DNA of 10,048 nt from contig VFMC01000120.1 of the NCBI GenBank assembly GCA_006515795.1, forward strand, positions 1 to 10,048, read 5' to 3'. The notes under the pieces were generated by a model. It searched no databases. It was not told where the DNA came from and saw only the letters and a program-made list of their open reading frames with translations. Below are positions 1 through 5,975 of this stretch, piece by piece (within the stretch, counting starts at the first letter, position 1; each line of letters opens with the position of its first letter). Origin of the DNA: Acidimicrobiaceae bacterium (GTDB lineage Bacteria > Actinomycetota > Acidimicrobiia > Acidimicrobiales > Ilumatobacteraceae). A program made the translations under genes and the position numbers.

Positions 1-939
1 ATCGCCGCCAGGCGGCACGTGCCGGGCCGGCGGCAGGCGCGCCCGCTCGCCCCGCCGCCGATCAGTGCCGAGCGGCAGATGCTCGACAAGACGGCCAAGG
101 ATCTGAAACAGGCCTACCTCAACCAGCTCGGCACGATCCGCGGCATCGAGCGGTCGCTCGCCGCGGCGCGTCACGGCTCGGCGCAGCACACCGAGTCGTT
201 CACCACACCTGCCGTCGAGCGATCGGCGCCTGACGTGTCGGTGGTGATCCCGCTCTACGACCAGGGCCACTACCTACGTGAGGCGATCGACTCGGTGGTC
301 GCGGCGAGCGCCGGGGTGGCGGTGGAGGTGATCGTGGTGGACGACCACTCCACCGACCGATCGCTCGACGACGCCCGAGCCATCGCCGACGACCTCTGCT
401 GGTTCCCGATCACGATCATCGCCAGAGCAGCCAACGGTGGGCTGGCGATGGCGCGCAACACCGGTTTCGCCGCCGCCAGAGCGCCGTACGTGCTGGCCCT
501 CGACGCCGACAACGTGCTCTACCCGACCGGGCTGGCGCGCCTCGCCGAACACCTCGACAAGGCGCCCGACGACGTGGTGGCGGCCTACGGCCTGCTGGAG
601 CGGTTCGACGAGCGCGGCGCCCTCGGGCTGACCAGCCACCTCCCGTGGGACGTCGACCTGCTCGTGCACGGCGCCTACATCGATGCGATGGCGCTGTTCC
701 GCCGTGAATCGTGGAGCGAGCTCGGCGGGTACGCCGCCGATGACGGCATCTACGGCTGGGAGGACTACGACCTGTGGCTCCGCGCCGCCGAACACGGTCA
801 ACGGGCATCGCTGGTCACCGCGATCGTCGGCCGGTACCGTGAGCAACCAGGATCGATGCGCAAGATCAGCGACATCGACATGGCATCGAACTTCGTCACC
901 CTCCGAGAACGGCACCCGCGACTCCCATGGCCGAGCTGA
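1..939 (+). CDS. Family 2 glycosyltransferase, C-terminal part (5' end outside window)
   Basis: Likely transfers a sugar from a nucleotide-sugar to a growing surface glycan at the cytoplasmic side. The frame is open from base 1. A GTG at 19 exists, but a Pro/Arg linker precedes the domain and there is no ribosome site, so I infer the gene begins upstream and may carry another N-terminal domain. Counting from the GTG, residues 16-50 form a charged helical linker. The GT-A fold starts at PDVSVVIPLYDQ (71-82). It shows the nucleotide-binding VVDDHSTD (106-113), NGGLAMARNTG (139-149), the metal-binding DxD as LDADN (161-165) and the acceptor-side GWEDYDLWLR (246-255). The TGA at 937 lies inside the next gene, whose ATG is at 927. 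Family assignment is firm; donor and acceptor are unknown. A GT4-GT2 or GT2-GT2 fusion is possible. Confidence 0.9.
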   Translation: MAARRHVPGRRQARPLAPPPISAERQMLDKTAKDLKQAYLNQLGTIRGIERSLAAARHGSAQHTESFTTPAVERSAPDVSVVIPLYDQGHYLREAIDSVVAASAGVAVEVIVVDDHSTDRSLDDARAIADDLCWFPITIIARAANGGLAMARNTGFAAARAPYVLALDADNVLYPTGLARLAEHLDKAPDDVVAAYGLLERFDERGALGLTSHLPWDVDLLVHGAYIDAMALFRRESWSELGGYAADDGIYGWEDYDLWLRAAEHGQRASLVTAIVGRYREQPGSMRKISDIDMASNFVTLRERHPRLPWPS

Positions 940-1190
940 ACCCCGACACCGAGCGCGCCCTGCGCACCCGCATCGCCGAGCTCGAAGCTCTGCTGGCGGC
1001 CCGCACCCAGACCATCGTCGGCCTCGGCGCCCGCATCGCCGAACTGCAGGGCGACGCGCCGCCGCAGACCGCCGAACGGCTGCGCGCCGCCGAGGCGGAG
1101 CTGGCCCAGCTGCGCGCCACCAAGGTGATCCGCTACAGCTCGGTGCCGCGGCGGTTGTACGCCAGGATCCGGCGGATGATCGGTGGCTGA
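927..1190 (+). CDS. Small coiled-coil protein with basic C-terminal tail (87 aa)
   Basis: Function unknown. Residues 4-66 are almost entirely helix-forming, with hydrophobic residues at heptad spacing (RIAELEALLAART, RIAELQ, AEAELAQLRA) and a Pro break near residue 45, so two coiled-coil helices are likely. The tail (residues 67-87) is strongly basic and aromatic, with RYSSVPRRLYARIRR, which could bind membrane phospholipid or a polyanion. The ATG at 927 lies 13 bases inside the end of the glycosyltransferase gene, and no Shine-Dalgarno site is visible, so translational coupling is likely. Similar coiled coils often sit as linkers inside large actinobacterial glycosyltransferases, so this may be a detached linker or partner subunit (inference). 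Codon positions show the GC3 bias of a real gene. Moderately sure it is expressed; no family name recognised. Confidence 0.7.
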   Translation: MAELNPDTERALRTRIAELEALLAARTQTIVGLGARIAELQGDAPPQTAERLRAAEAELAQLRATKVIRYSSVPRRLYARIRRMIGG

Positions 1191-1350
1191 GCGGCGCCCC
1201 CTCCCCGAAGCTCCGGTCGCCGACAACCAGCTGATCGACGAGCTGATCGACGAGCTCGAAGGCGCGCTCGCCGCCGCGAGAGATCAGCTACGCCTGCTCA
1301 GGGGCAGTTTGGCCACCCTCATCGGGTTCTTGGAGCGACCCTCCGGCTAG
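1183..1350 (+). CDS. Tiny Leu-rich helical protein, 55 aa, GTG start
   Basis: A short frame begins at GTG 1183, overlaps the previous stop by 8 bases (GTGGCTGA) and ends at TAG 1348. The product starts VAERRPLPEAPVADNQ. It then runs as one amphipathic helix containing LIDELIDELEGALAAARDQ, followed by a hydrophobic stretch (SLATLIGFL) and a short polar end. The stop-start overlap, same strand, continuous layout with the two genes before it and helical composition support a real gene. Against it are its size and the lack of a ribosome site; expression would depend on coupling. A perfect 12-base tandem duplication (1231-1242 and 1243-1254) encodes the repeated LIDE. The helix could pair with the coiled coil of the 927-1190 product, or could be the remnant of a longer linker protein. 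Function unknown. Confidence 0.5.
   Translation: MAERRPLPEAPVADNQLIDELIDELEGALAAARDQLRLLRGSLATLIGFLERPSG
1231..1254 (+). repeat. Perfect 12-bp tandem duplication
   Basis: CTGATCGACGAG occurs twice back to back and encodes LIDELIDE in the tiny helical gene. Being a multiple of three, it keeps the frame and lengthens the helix by just over one turn. Confidence 0.85.
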
Positions 1351-1353
1351 AAT
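1348..1353 (+). promoter_or_regulatory. Candidate -10 box for the secreted protein gene at 1415
   Basis: TAGAAT is one mismatch from TATAAT and is AT-rich against a very GC-rich background. It overlaps the TAG stop of the tiny gene before it. Transcription would start near 1360 and give a leader of about 55 nt with a good ribosome site. No convincing -35 lies at 16-18 bp; TTCTTG at 1327 is 15 bp away. This is position and composition evidence only. Confidence 0.4.
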
Positions 1354-1402
1354 TGCTACAGGTCGCACGTCATCGTGCCGATTCCTGCAGCGGGCCCACT
1401 CT

Positions 1403-1407
1403 GGAGG
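1403..1407 (+). promoter_or_regulatory. Shine-Dalgarno GGAGG deciding the TTG start at 1415
   Basis: GGAGG lies 7 nt before TTG 1415. The frame after that TTG opens with a typical signal peptide, and no ATG or GTG at a comparable position would keep it, so the ribosome site fixes a rare TTG start. Confidence 0.8.
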
Positions 1408-1414
1408 TTGTTCG

Positions 1415-4042
1415 TTGCGGTTTCGTCGGTGCGCGGTGGTTGCCGTGCTGGTCAGTTCATCTTTGGTGTCGATCGTCGGCGCGCATCCCAACGTCGACAT
1501 CGCGCCGGCCTTCTCGCCACCGCCGGCACTGTCGACCGGCGGCGACTACGCCACCGACACCTTCGGCGACCCGTGGGACTTCTCGAACGACGCCGACGTA
1601 CCACCGCAGCCGCTGATCGGTAGCGAGAACAGCTACGGCATCGCCCGCAACGCCAACGGCACCCTCACCGTTGCCTCGGTGAACAACTCGACGGTCAAGC
1701 TGGTGCGCACCTGGGGAGTGGAGCTGCCATGGGGTCGCGACGGCCTGCTCCACCCGGTCGACGCGAGCCGTTACACCCAGCTCTCGTTCTCGATGTACGT
1801 GGGCGTGAACCTGAACATGGCGGTGCACTACTGGACCGATGCCGGCACCGAGGGCTTGTACCCCTTCTACCCCGACGCAGGATGGGGGCAGTACAGCTTC
1901 GACCTGCGCAACACAGCTGGAAACCCGCCCGGCTACCAAGCGCCGTGGGCCGGCAAGATCGTGCGCCTCGAGCTGCTTCGCGGCGGTACACGCTTCGGCG
2001 GCAACCCGGTGGCCGACATCACGCTCGACTGGGTTCGCCTCCACCGCGCCGACGCGTCGGTGACGCCGCCGACAGGCGTGCCGATGCCGGTGGTGCTCAC
2101 GCCCAGCGAGGAAGGCGGCGCCGACTACGCCACCTCGAACGGCAACCCGTGGGACTTCGCCGGCCCCGACGACGTCGCCTCGACCGGCGACATCGCCAAC
2201 ATCGCCTTCAATGGCGCCGACATGACCGGCACCACGGTGCGCAACGACTCGTTCGTCGAGCTGCCGTTGCGCTCGGAGACCAACCCCGACCGGTACCACC
2301 GGGCCACCGTCGACGTCTGCTACGACGGCCCGATGAGCTTCGCCAACGCCCCCGGCGGTGGCATGAACGCCCGCTTCGCGTGGCTTCCCGTGGGCGGGCC
2401 AGGGTGGAGCGAGACCCAGGACATCATCATCTACCCCGGCTGCAACCGGATGACGGTCGACCTGGCCACCACGCCGGCAGTGGCCGTGAACGACGAGAAC
2501 ACCTTCTTCAAGCTCGGCTGGCGCGGGCAGCGCTTCGACCAGCTCCGCTTCGATGTCGACGAAGACCCCGGATCCCGGAACTTCACGCTGCGCGAGATCA
2601 AGCTGGCCGACGACGCCGCCTTCGCGAGCAGCTACCCGATCACGTTCGCCGACAACGCGGGTGTCGGTGGCAGCGCCGAGATCTACGTCACGACGAACCG
2701 CGGGCTGTACGACGGCACACGCATCGCCACGATGCCCGTCGCCGCCGGAGTGAACACGTTCAACTGGAACGGCACCAGCGCCACGGGCCAGGTGCTGCAG
2801 AACGCGACGTACTGGGTGTACGTCGTCATCCGCAACGCATCGAAGGTCGGGACCGCCTACTCCACCGGCCCGGTCAGGTTGGAGAAGCCGGTGCCGGCGA
2901 TGCCGAGCTTCTTCGTGCCGCTCACCCCTGCTCGACTGCTCGACACCCGCACCGGCGACCGTCGACGGTCCCACCACGGCCGGGTACCTCACCGCTTGGC
3001 CGAGCGGCCAGGTGCGCCCCGATGCGTCGAACCTCAACTTCGTCGCCGGTCAGACCGTGCCCAACCTGATCACCGTGAAGACCGGGGCGAACGGCAAGGT
3101 GAACGTCTTCAACTCCACCGGGGCGGCCAACGTGATCGCCGACGTGGTTGGCTACTACACGTCGGTCGCGCCGCCGGGTGGCGGCCGGTTCACACCGCTC
3201 ACCCCGGACCGTGTGCTCGACACCCGCACCGGGATCGGGCGTGGCGGTGTTGCCGGTGCCGTCGACCCGGGCCAATCGATCGACCTGCAGGTGACGGGGG
3301 TGGGTGGAGTCCCGGTCTCGGGCATCAACGCCGTTGCCCTCAACGTGACCGTCGACCAGCCCTCGGCGAGCGGCTTCGTCACCACGTGGCCGACGGGCGA
3401 ACCGCGCCCCAACGCGTCCACCCACAACTTCGTTCCCAACCTCACCGCGGCGAACCTGGTGCTCGCCAAGGTGGGCGCCAACGGGAAGGTGTCGCTGTTC
3501 AACTCCTCGGGAGCGACGCACCTGATCGCCGACGTGGTCGGGTACTTCTCGGCGAGCGGCGGCGCATTCGTGCCGGTCACACCGGAGCGCCTGCTCGACA
3601 CCCGCGATGGCACGGGCGGCGTGCTCGGCGCGCTGGGCCCGACGGTGAACGTGGGCGCCTCGCTCGCCGACGGCACCCCTGTTCCCAGCTCGGCCACGGC
3701 CGTGATCGTGAACATCACCGCCGTGAACAGCACACTGCCGTCGTACGTCACTGCATGGCCGGCTGGGCTGACCCGACCGACTGCATCGATCATGAACCCG
3801 CGACCGGGTGTGCCCGTACCCAACCAGGCCTACCTCAAGCTCGGCCCGGGCGGGATGCTCGACGTGTTCAACTTCACTGGCAGCACCGACGTCGTCATCG
3901 ACGTGTTCGGCTACATCCAGTAACTCGCGATCGGGCCGCTCCGGGGGCGAGCGTGAGCATCGTGGACCCCGCGAGCAAGCACACGATGGCGATGTTGATC
4001 AAGATCCATGTCCGCGGGCCGAGCACGGAGCTCGAGAGATAG
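1415..4042 (+). CDS. N-terminal frame of the secreted protein: signal peptide, two PWDF modules, FlgD-like Ig segment
   Basis: As written, this frame runs from TTG 1415 to a stop at 4040-4042 (875 codons), but only the first 514 residues look like real protein. Beyond about 2956 it becomes an Arg-rich out-of-frame reading of the repeats and then runs antisense to the DUF2142 gene. Residues 1-23 are a signal peptide (MRFRRC plus a Val/Ser/Leu core, ending near VGAHP). Module 1 starts at GGDYAT (42-47) with GDPWDF (51-56). Module 2 starts at GGADYAT (234-240) with GNPWDF (243-248). Both look like all-beta, carbohydrate-binding-like domains, but I do not recognise a named family. Residues 409-493 resemble the FlgD Ig-like fold (ITFADN, then FNWNGTSATGQVLQNATYWVYV). 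Residues 503-514 start the first LDTR repeat. It is probably exported and surface-located. Confidence 0.7.
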   Translation: MRFRRCAVVAVLVSSSLVSIVGAHPNVDIAPAFSPPPALSTGGDYATDTFGDPWDFSNDADVPPQPLIGSENSYGIARNANGTLTVASVNNSTVKLVRTWGVELPWGRDGLLHPVDASRYTQLSFSMYVGVNLNMAVHYWTDAGTEGLYPFYPDAGWGQYSFDLRNTAGNPPGYQAPWAGKIVRLELLRGGTRFGGNPVADITLDWVRLHRADASVTPPTGVPMPVVLTPSEEGGADYATSNGNPWDFAGPDDVASTGDIANIAFNGADMTGTTVRNDSFVELPLRSETNPDRYHRATVDVCYDGPMSFANAPGGGMNARFAWLPVGGPGWSETQDIIIYPGCNRMTVDLATTPAVAVNDENTFFKLGWRGQRFDQLRFDVDEDPGSRNFTLREIKLADDAAFASSYPITFADNAGVGGSAEIYVTTNRGLYDGTRIATMPVAAGVNTFNWNGTSATGQVLQNATYWVYVVIRNASKVGTAYSTGPVRLEKPVPAMPSFFVPLTPARLLDTRTGDRRRSHHGRVPHRLAERPGAPRCVEPQLRRRSDRAQPDHREDRGERQGERLQLHRGGQRDRRRGWLLHVGRAAGWRPVHTAHPGPCARHPHRDRAWRCCRCRRPGPIDRPAGDGGGWSPGLGHQRRCPQRDRRPALGERLRHHVADGRTAPQRVHPQLRSQPHRGEPGARQGGRQREGVAVQLLGSDAPDRRRGRVLLGERRRIRAGHTGAPARHPRWHGRRARRAGPDGERGRLARRRHPCSQLGHGRDREHHRREQHTAVVRHCMAGWADPTDCIDHEPATGCARTQPGLPQARPGRDARRVQLHWQHRRRHRRVRLHPVTRDRAAPGASVSIVDPASKHTMAMLIKIHVRGPSTELER
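2912..3920 (+). repeat. Three tandem LDTR-type protein repeats, cysteine-free subtype
   Basis: Repeat 1 spans about 2912-3161 (internally deleted), repeat 2 3189-3551 and repeat 3 3567-3920. Openings are LTPARLLDTRTG, LTPDRVLDTRTG and VTPERLLDTRDG; closings are IADVVGYYT, IADVVGYFS and VIDVFGYIQ. Repeats 1 and 2 are closer to each other than to repeat 3, which has a shorter core. None contains cysteine, unlike the repeats at 8499-9593. Confidence 0.85.
2950..2962 (+). other. Deletion/frameshift junction in LDTR repeat 1
   Basis: Frame 2 reads LDTRTG up to 2956 and frame 3 reads ATVDG from 2955. In repeat 2 the equivalent points are separated by a core of about 39 residues. The junction CGCACCGGCGACCGTC contains ACCG twice, a short direct repeat that could have guided a slippage deletion. 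Confidence 0.7.
3012..3923 (+). CDS. C-terminal frame of the secreted protein: LDTR-repeat region
   Basis: This frame holds the rest of repeat 1 and complete repeats 2 and 3. Sensible coding begins at about 2955 (ATVDGPTTAGYLTAWPSG). The GTG at 3012 is merely the first in-frame start codon, falls mid-domain and has no ribosome site, so it is unlikely to be used alone. Each repeat of roughly 115-120 residues has the order F.PLTP.RLLDTR, a Gly/Val-rich core ending in NVT, an AWP or TWP turn, a P.NAS..NF segment, a K.GANGKV.(V/L)FN strand and a closing IADVVGY or IDVFGY. The final residues GYIQ end at TAA 3921. Such repeats sit at the C-terminus of many acidimicrobial secreted proteins and presumably serve as a structural, anchoring or binding domain; the molecular role is unknown. 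Confidence 0.65.
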   Translation: MRPDASNLNFVAGQTVPNLITVKTGANGKVNVFNSTGAANVIADVVGYYTSVAPPGGGRFTPLTPDRVLDTRTGIGRGGVAGAVDPGQSIDLQVTGVGGVPVSGINAVALNVTVDQPSASGFVTTWPTGEPRPNASTHNFVPNLTAANLVLAKVGANGKVSLFNSSGATHLIADVVGYFSASGGAFVPVTPERLLDTRDGTGGVLGALGPTVNVGASLADGTPVPSSATAVIVNITAVNSTLPSYVTAWPAGLTRPTASIMNPRPGVPVPNQAYLKLGPGGMLDVFNFTGSTDVVIDVFGYIQ

Positions 4043-5310
4043 GCATCATCGAGCCACCACGAGCCATCGACGCCGACCGCGTAGCGACGCACCACCCACC
4101 AGTACGACCACACCTCCGCGAGCGCGGCCGCGAGTATCGTCGCCCGCGCCGCGCGGCGGCTGACCGACAGCGGTTCGCACAACACCAGGGCGACGACGCC
4201 GACGAAGGTTGGCAGCGAGTAGCGGCCTTGCCAGATCGGGCCGAGCGATCGGTGCACGATCACCTCGAACACCACCGGCACGGCCACCAGCAGCACGAGC
4301 CACGTGAGCACCGCCGATGCGCCGGCTCGGCCAGGGCGCCAACGCCATGCCGCGAAGAACCCACCGAGAGCCCACATCGCCACCGCCACGGTAGGTGCCG
4401 AGAACTCGAGCCAGCCGAGCGAGGCGACCATCTCGTGCGCGGTGCCCGGCATCGAGCGCACTGCCTCCAATGCAGCACGCGCGGTTGATCCCGACCCGGC
4501 GGTCCGAGGATCGTCGACGTGCAGGTGCACGATTCGGTTCCACGCGAGCACGCTCGCCGACGCGGCGCCGACAGGGCCCCACAGAACGACGCGCCGGCGC
4601 CAGGAGGGATGACCGCGCAGCTCCAGCACGGCCAGCACGGCGACGGTCGCCATCAGCGCCACCGGCCTGCACGCCACGGCAACAGCGAGCGGTGCCGAGA
4701 TCCACCACGCAGCAGCCAGCGACCGGTCTGCCCGGCTCACCCACCTCACGACGCCGACCCACGCCAGCAGAACCAACACGAGCTCGAAGCCGTTCGGGTT
4801 CACCACACCGATGAGGAACCACGTCGCCGGCGCGAACGCCGCCAGACCGACGACGCCGGTGCGCCCGAACGGGCGAAGTCGCCAGGCGGCAAGCACCACG
4901 ACGAGCGCGTTCAGTGCGGCCGCCACCAGCCGATACCAGTACACCTCCGCCGGATCGCCGACGAGGCGCACCGGCACGCCGACGAGCGCGTAGTACATCG
5001 GAGGGTTGATCCCGGCCGAAGTTGCCGCCCGAATGGCGCCACTGGTTTGAGTCGGCTCGGCGCAGGCCGAGGTCGCCCGTGGATCATGGCGATAGCAGCC
5101 GGGATCACCGCTGGCCAGGGCGGCAGGAACAGACACCACCCGGTACCCACTGGTGAGGTCGGCGGAGGTCTGTCCGATCAGTTCGCCGCCGGCAACGGCG
5201 GCGGCCCGCAGCACGTGTGCCGGCTCGTCGGGACCGCCGTAGCGGCCGATGCCGAACGCCCACGTGAGCACCAGGGCGACGACGAGCGCCCCGCTCGGGA
5301 CCGACCGCAT
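3895..5310 (-). CDS. DUF2142-like polytopic membrane protein (471 aa)
   Basis: Integral membrane protein of a family of unknown biochemistry that resembles GT-C glycosyltransferases in layout and is usually found in surface polysaccharide loci. The first membrane segment (residues 6-22) is followed by GGPDEPAHVLRAA (25-37). The acidic PDE near the first extracytoplasmic loop matches the DUF2142 signature and is where GT-C enzymes keep catalytic acids. An outer loop contains two Cys (DPGCYRHDP and TSACAEP), a possible disulfide. About ten further hydrophobic segments follow, and the C-terminus is a short basic tail (RSRVTGCSRTRR). The ATG at 5310 is chosen because the membrane segment follows directly. 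An alternative TTG at 5331 overlaps the methyltransferase stop (TTGA) and would suit coupling. The last 29 bases overlap the convergent secreted-protein gene. Confidence 0.82.
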   Translation of the reverse strand: MRSVPSGALVVALVLTWAFGIGRYGGPDEPAHVLRAAAVAGGELIGQTSADLTSGYRVVSVPAALASGDPGCYRHDPRATSACAEPTQTSGAIRAATSAGINPPMYYALVGVPVRLVGDPAEVYWYRLVAAALNALVVVLAAWRLRPFGRTGVVGLAAFAPATWFLIGVVNPNGFELVLVLLAWVGVVRWVSRADRSLAAAWWISAPLAVAVACRPVALMATVAVLAVLELRGHPSWRRRVVLWGPVGAASASVLAWNRIVHLHVDDPRTAGSGSTARAALEAVRSMPGTAHEMVASLGWLEFSAPTVAVAMWALGGFFAAWRWRPGRAGASAVLTWLVLLVAVPVVFEVIVHRSLGPIWQGRYSLPTFVGVVALVLCEPLSVSRRAARATILAAALAEVWSYWWVVRRYAVGVDGSWWLDDAYLSSSVLGPRTWILINIAIVCLLAGSTMLTLAPGAARSRVTGCSRTRR

Positions 5311-5327
5311 GGTCGAAGCGGACCGGG

Positions 5328-5975
5328 TCAACGCGCGCCGGGCATCCGCCGGGCTACCACCACGGTCTCGTTGTGGGCGAACACCCGACCGACGAACTCG
5401 GGGAAGGGGAACGACTTCGACTGCCGCACCTCGAGGCTGGCGTCGGCGAAGACCGAGGCGATGACCGCGCGCGGCATGTAGGTGACGTGCGTCGGATCGG
5501 AGCGCTGTCCGCGGCGTTGCGGGCAGATGGCCACCACGTTGCCGTCGGCCGCGAGGTAGGGGAGGTAGCGCTCGATCAGCGCCGTCGCCTCGGACGAGGT
5601 CATGTGCTCCAACACGTGTGCGACCAGCAGCGTGTCGTACGCCCCGGCGACAGCATCGGCCGACCGGTCGAACTCGTCGGTGGAGTATGCGGTGAGTCCG
5701 AGCGAGCGGGCGATGGCCACCGACGTCGGGTTGTGGTCGACTCCTACGCCATCGCCGTCGAGGTGGGCGAGGTTGCGGCCGACGCCGCAGCCGATGTCGA
5801 GAACCCTGCCCGCCTTCAGGCGGCGGATGTTCCACCGGTATGGCCGCTGCGGGTCGAGCAGCTTCCTCCACCCGCGGCGCGGTGTGACCGATGCCGCGAG
5901 CCGCTCGGCGTAGCGCTCGCCGCGGGTGTCGCCAGAGTCCCTGGGGTCGCCGGGGTCGCCGGGGTCTGCGGTCAT
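5328..5975 (-). CDS. Class I SAM-dependent methyltransferase (215 aa)
   Basis: Transfers a methyl group from S-adenosylmethionine; from its neighbours the acceptor may be a sugar or lipid of a surface glycan (inference). Motif I is VLDIGCGVGRN (58-68). The acidic ribose-binding strand end is GVDHNP (78-83). Motif IV is VAHVLEHM (118-125), followed by a helix and a strand GNVVAICPQRRG (145-156). SDPTHVTYM (159-167) is typical of the Methyltransf_11/23 group. The order and size suit a small-molecule enzyme without an extra domain. Residues 4-11 are a DPGDPGDP run from a 9-bp DNA repeat. The ATG at 5975 overlaps the TGA of the upstream HhH-GPD gene as ATGA, so coupling is likely. The stop overlaps a possible TTG start of the DUF2142 gene. 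Family firm, substrate unknown. Confidence 0.88.
   Translation of the reverse strand: MTADPGDPGDPRDSGDTRGERYAERLAASVTPRRGWRKLLDPQRPYRWNIRRLKAGRVLDIGCGVGRNLAHLDGDGVGVDHNPTSVAIARSLGLTAYSTDEFDRSADAVAGAYDTLLVAHVLEHMTSSEATALIERYLPYLAADGNVVAICPQRRGQRSDPTHVTYMPRAVIASVFADASLEVRQSKSFPFPEFVGRVFAHNETVVVARRMPGAR
5943..5966 (-). repeat. Imperfect 9-bp tandem repeat in methyltransferase N-terminus
   Basis: On the + strand GGGGTCGCC occurs twice and then continues as GGGGTC. It encodes the repeated Gly-Asp-Pro near the protein's N-terminus. It is in frame, so copy-number change would only lengthen a flexible tail. Confidence 0.7.

Larger units (their letters stand above)
1415..3923 (+). pseudogene. Secreted multidomain surface protein with LDTR repeats, frame-disrupted
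   Basis: The whole disrupted gene, read in one frame from 1415 to about 2956 and in the next frame from about 2955 to the TAA at 3921. The two parts form one logical product: signal peptide, two 'PWDF' modules, a FlgD-like Ig segment and three LDTR repeats. The break lies inside repeat 1. By comparison with repeat 2 about 37 residues are missing between LDTRTG and ATVDGPTTAG, and the frame also shifts, which implies loss of 3n+2 bases (near 110-113). It may be a real deletion, leaving a truncated or misfolded protein, or an assembly collapse between similar repeats. The gene ends convergent with the DUF2142 gene and overlaps it by 29 bases. Confidence 0.75.

Noticed and set aside
274..915. 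A 213-codon - strand frame over the glycosyltransferase
   Set aside because: Antisense shadow; the + strand carries all glycosyltransferase motifs.
2940..2970. Programmed +1 ribosomal frameshift as explanation for the first disruption
   Set aside because: About 37 residues of the repeat core are absent, which recoding cannot explain, and no slow codon or stop lies at the junction.
1457..3037. A 526-codon open frame on the - strand opposite the secreted protein gene
   Set aside because: It is the antisense shadow of a GC-rich gene. The translation is Arg/Val/Gly/His-rich with no motif, and the + strand has a signal peptide, ribosome site and repeats.
1729..3069. A 446-codon + frame inside the secreted protein gene
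   Set aside because: Arg/Pro/His-rich out-of-frame reading without domain patterns; it overlaps the meaningful frame entirely.
4519..5481. A 320-codon + frame opposite the DUF2142 gene
   Set aside because: His/Arg/Gln-rich antisense reading; the - strand shows a clear hydrophobic segment pattern.
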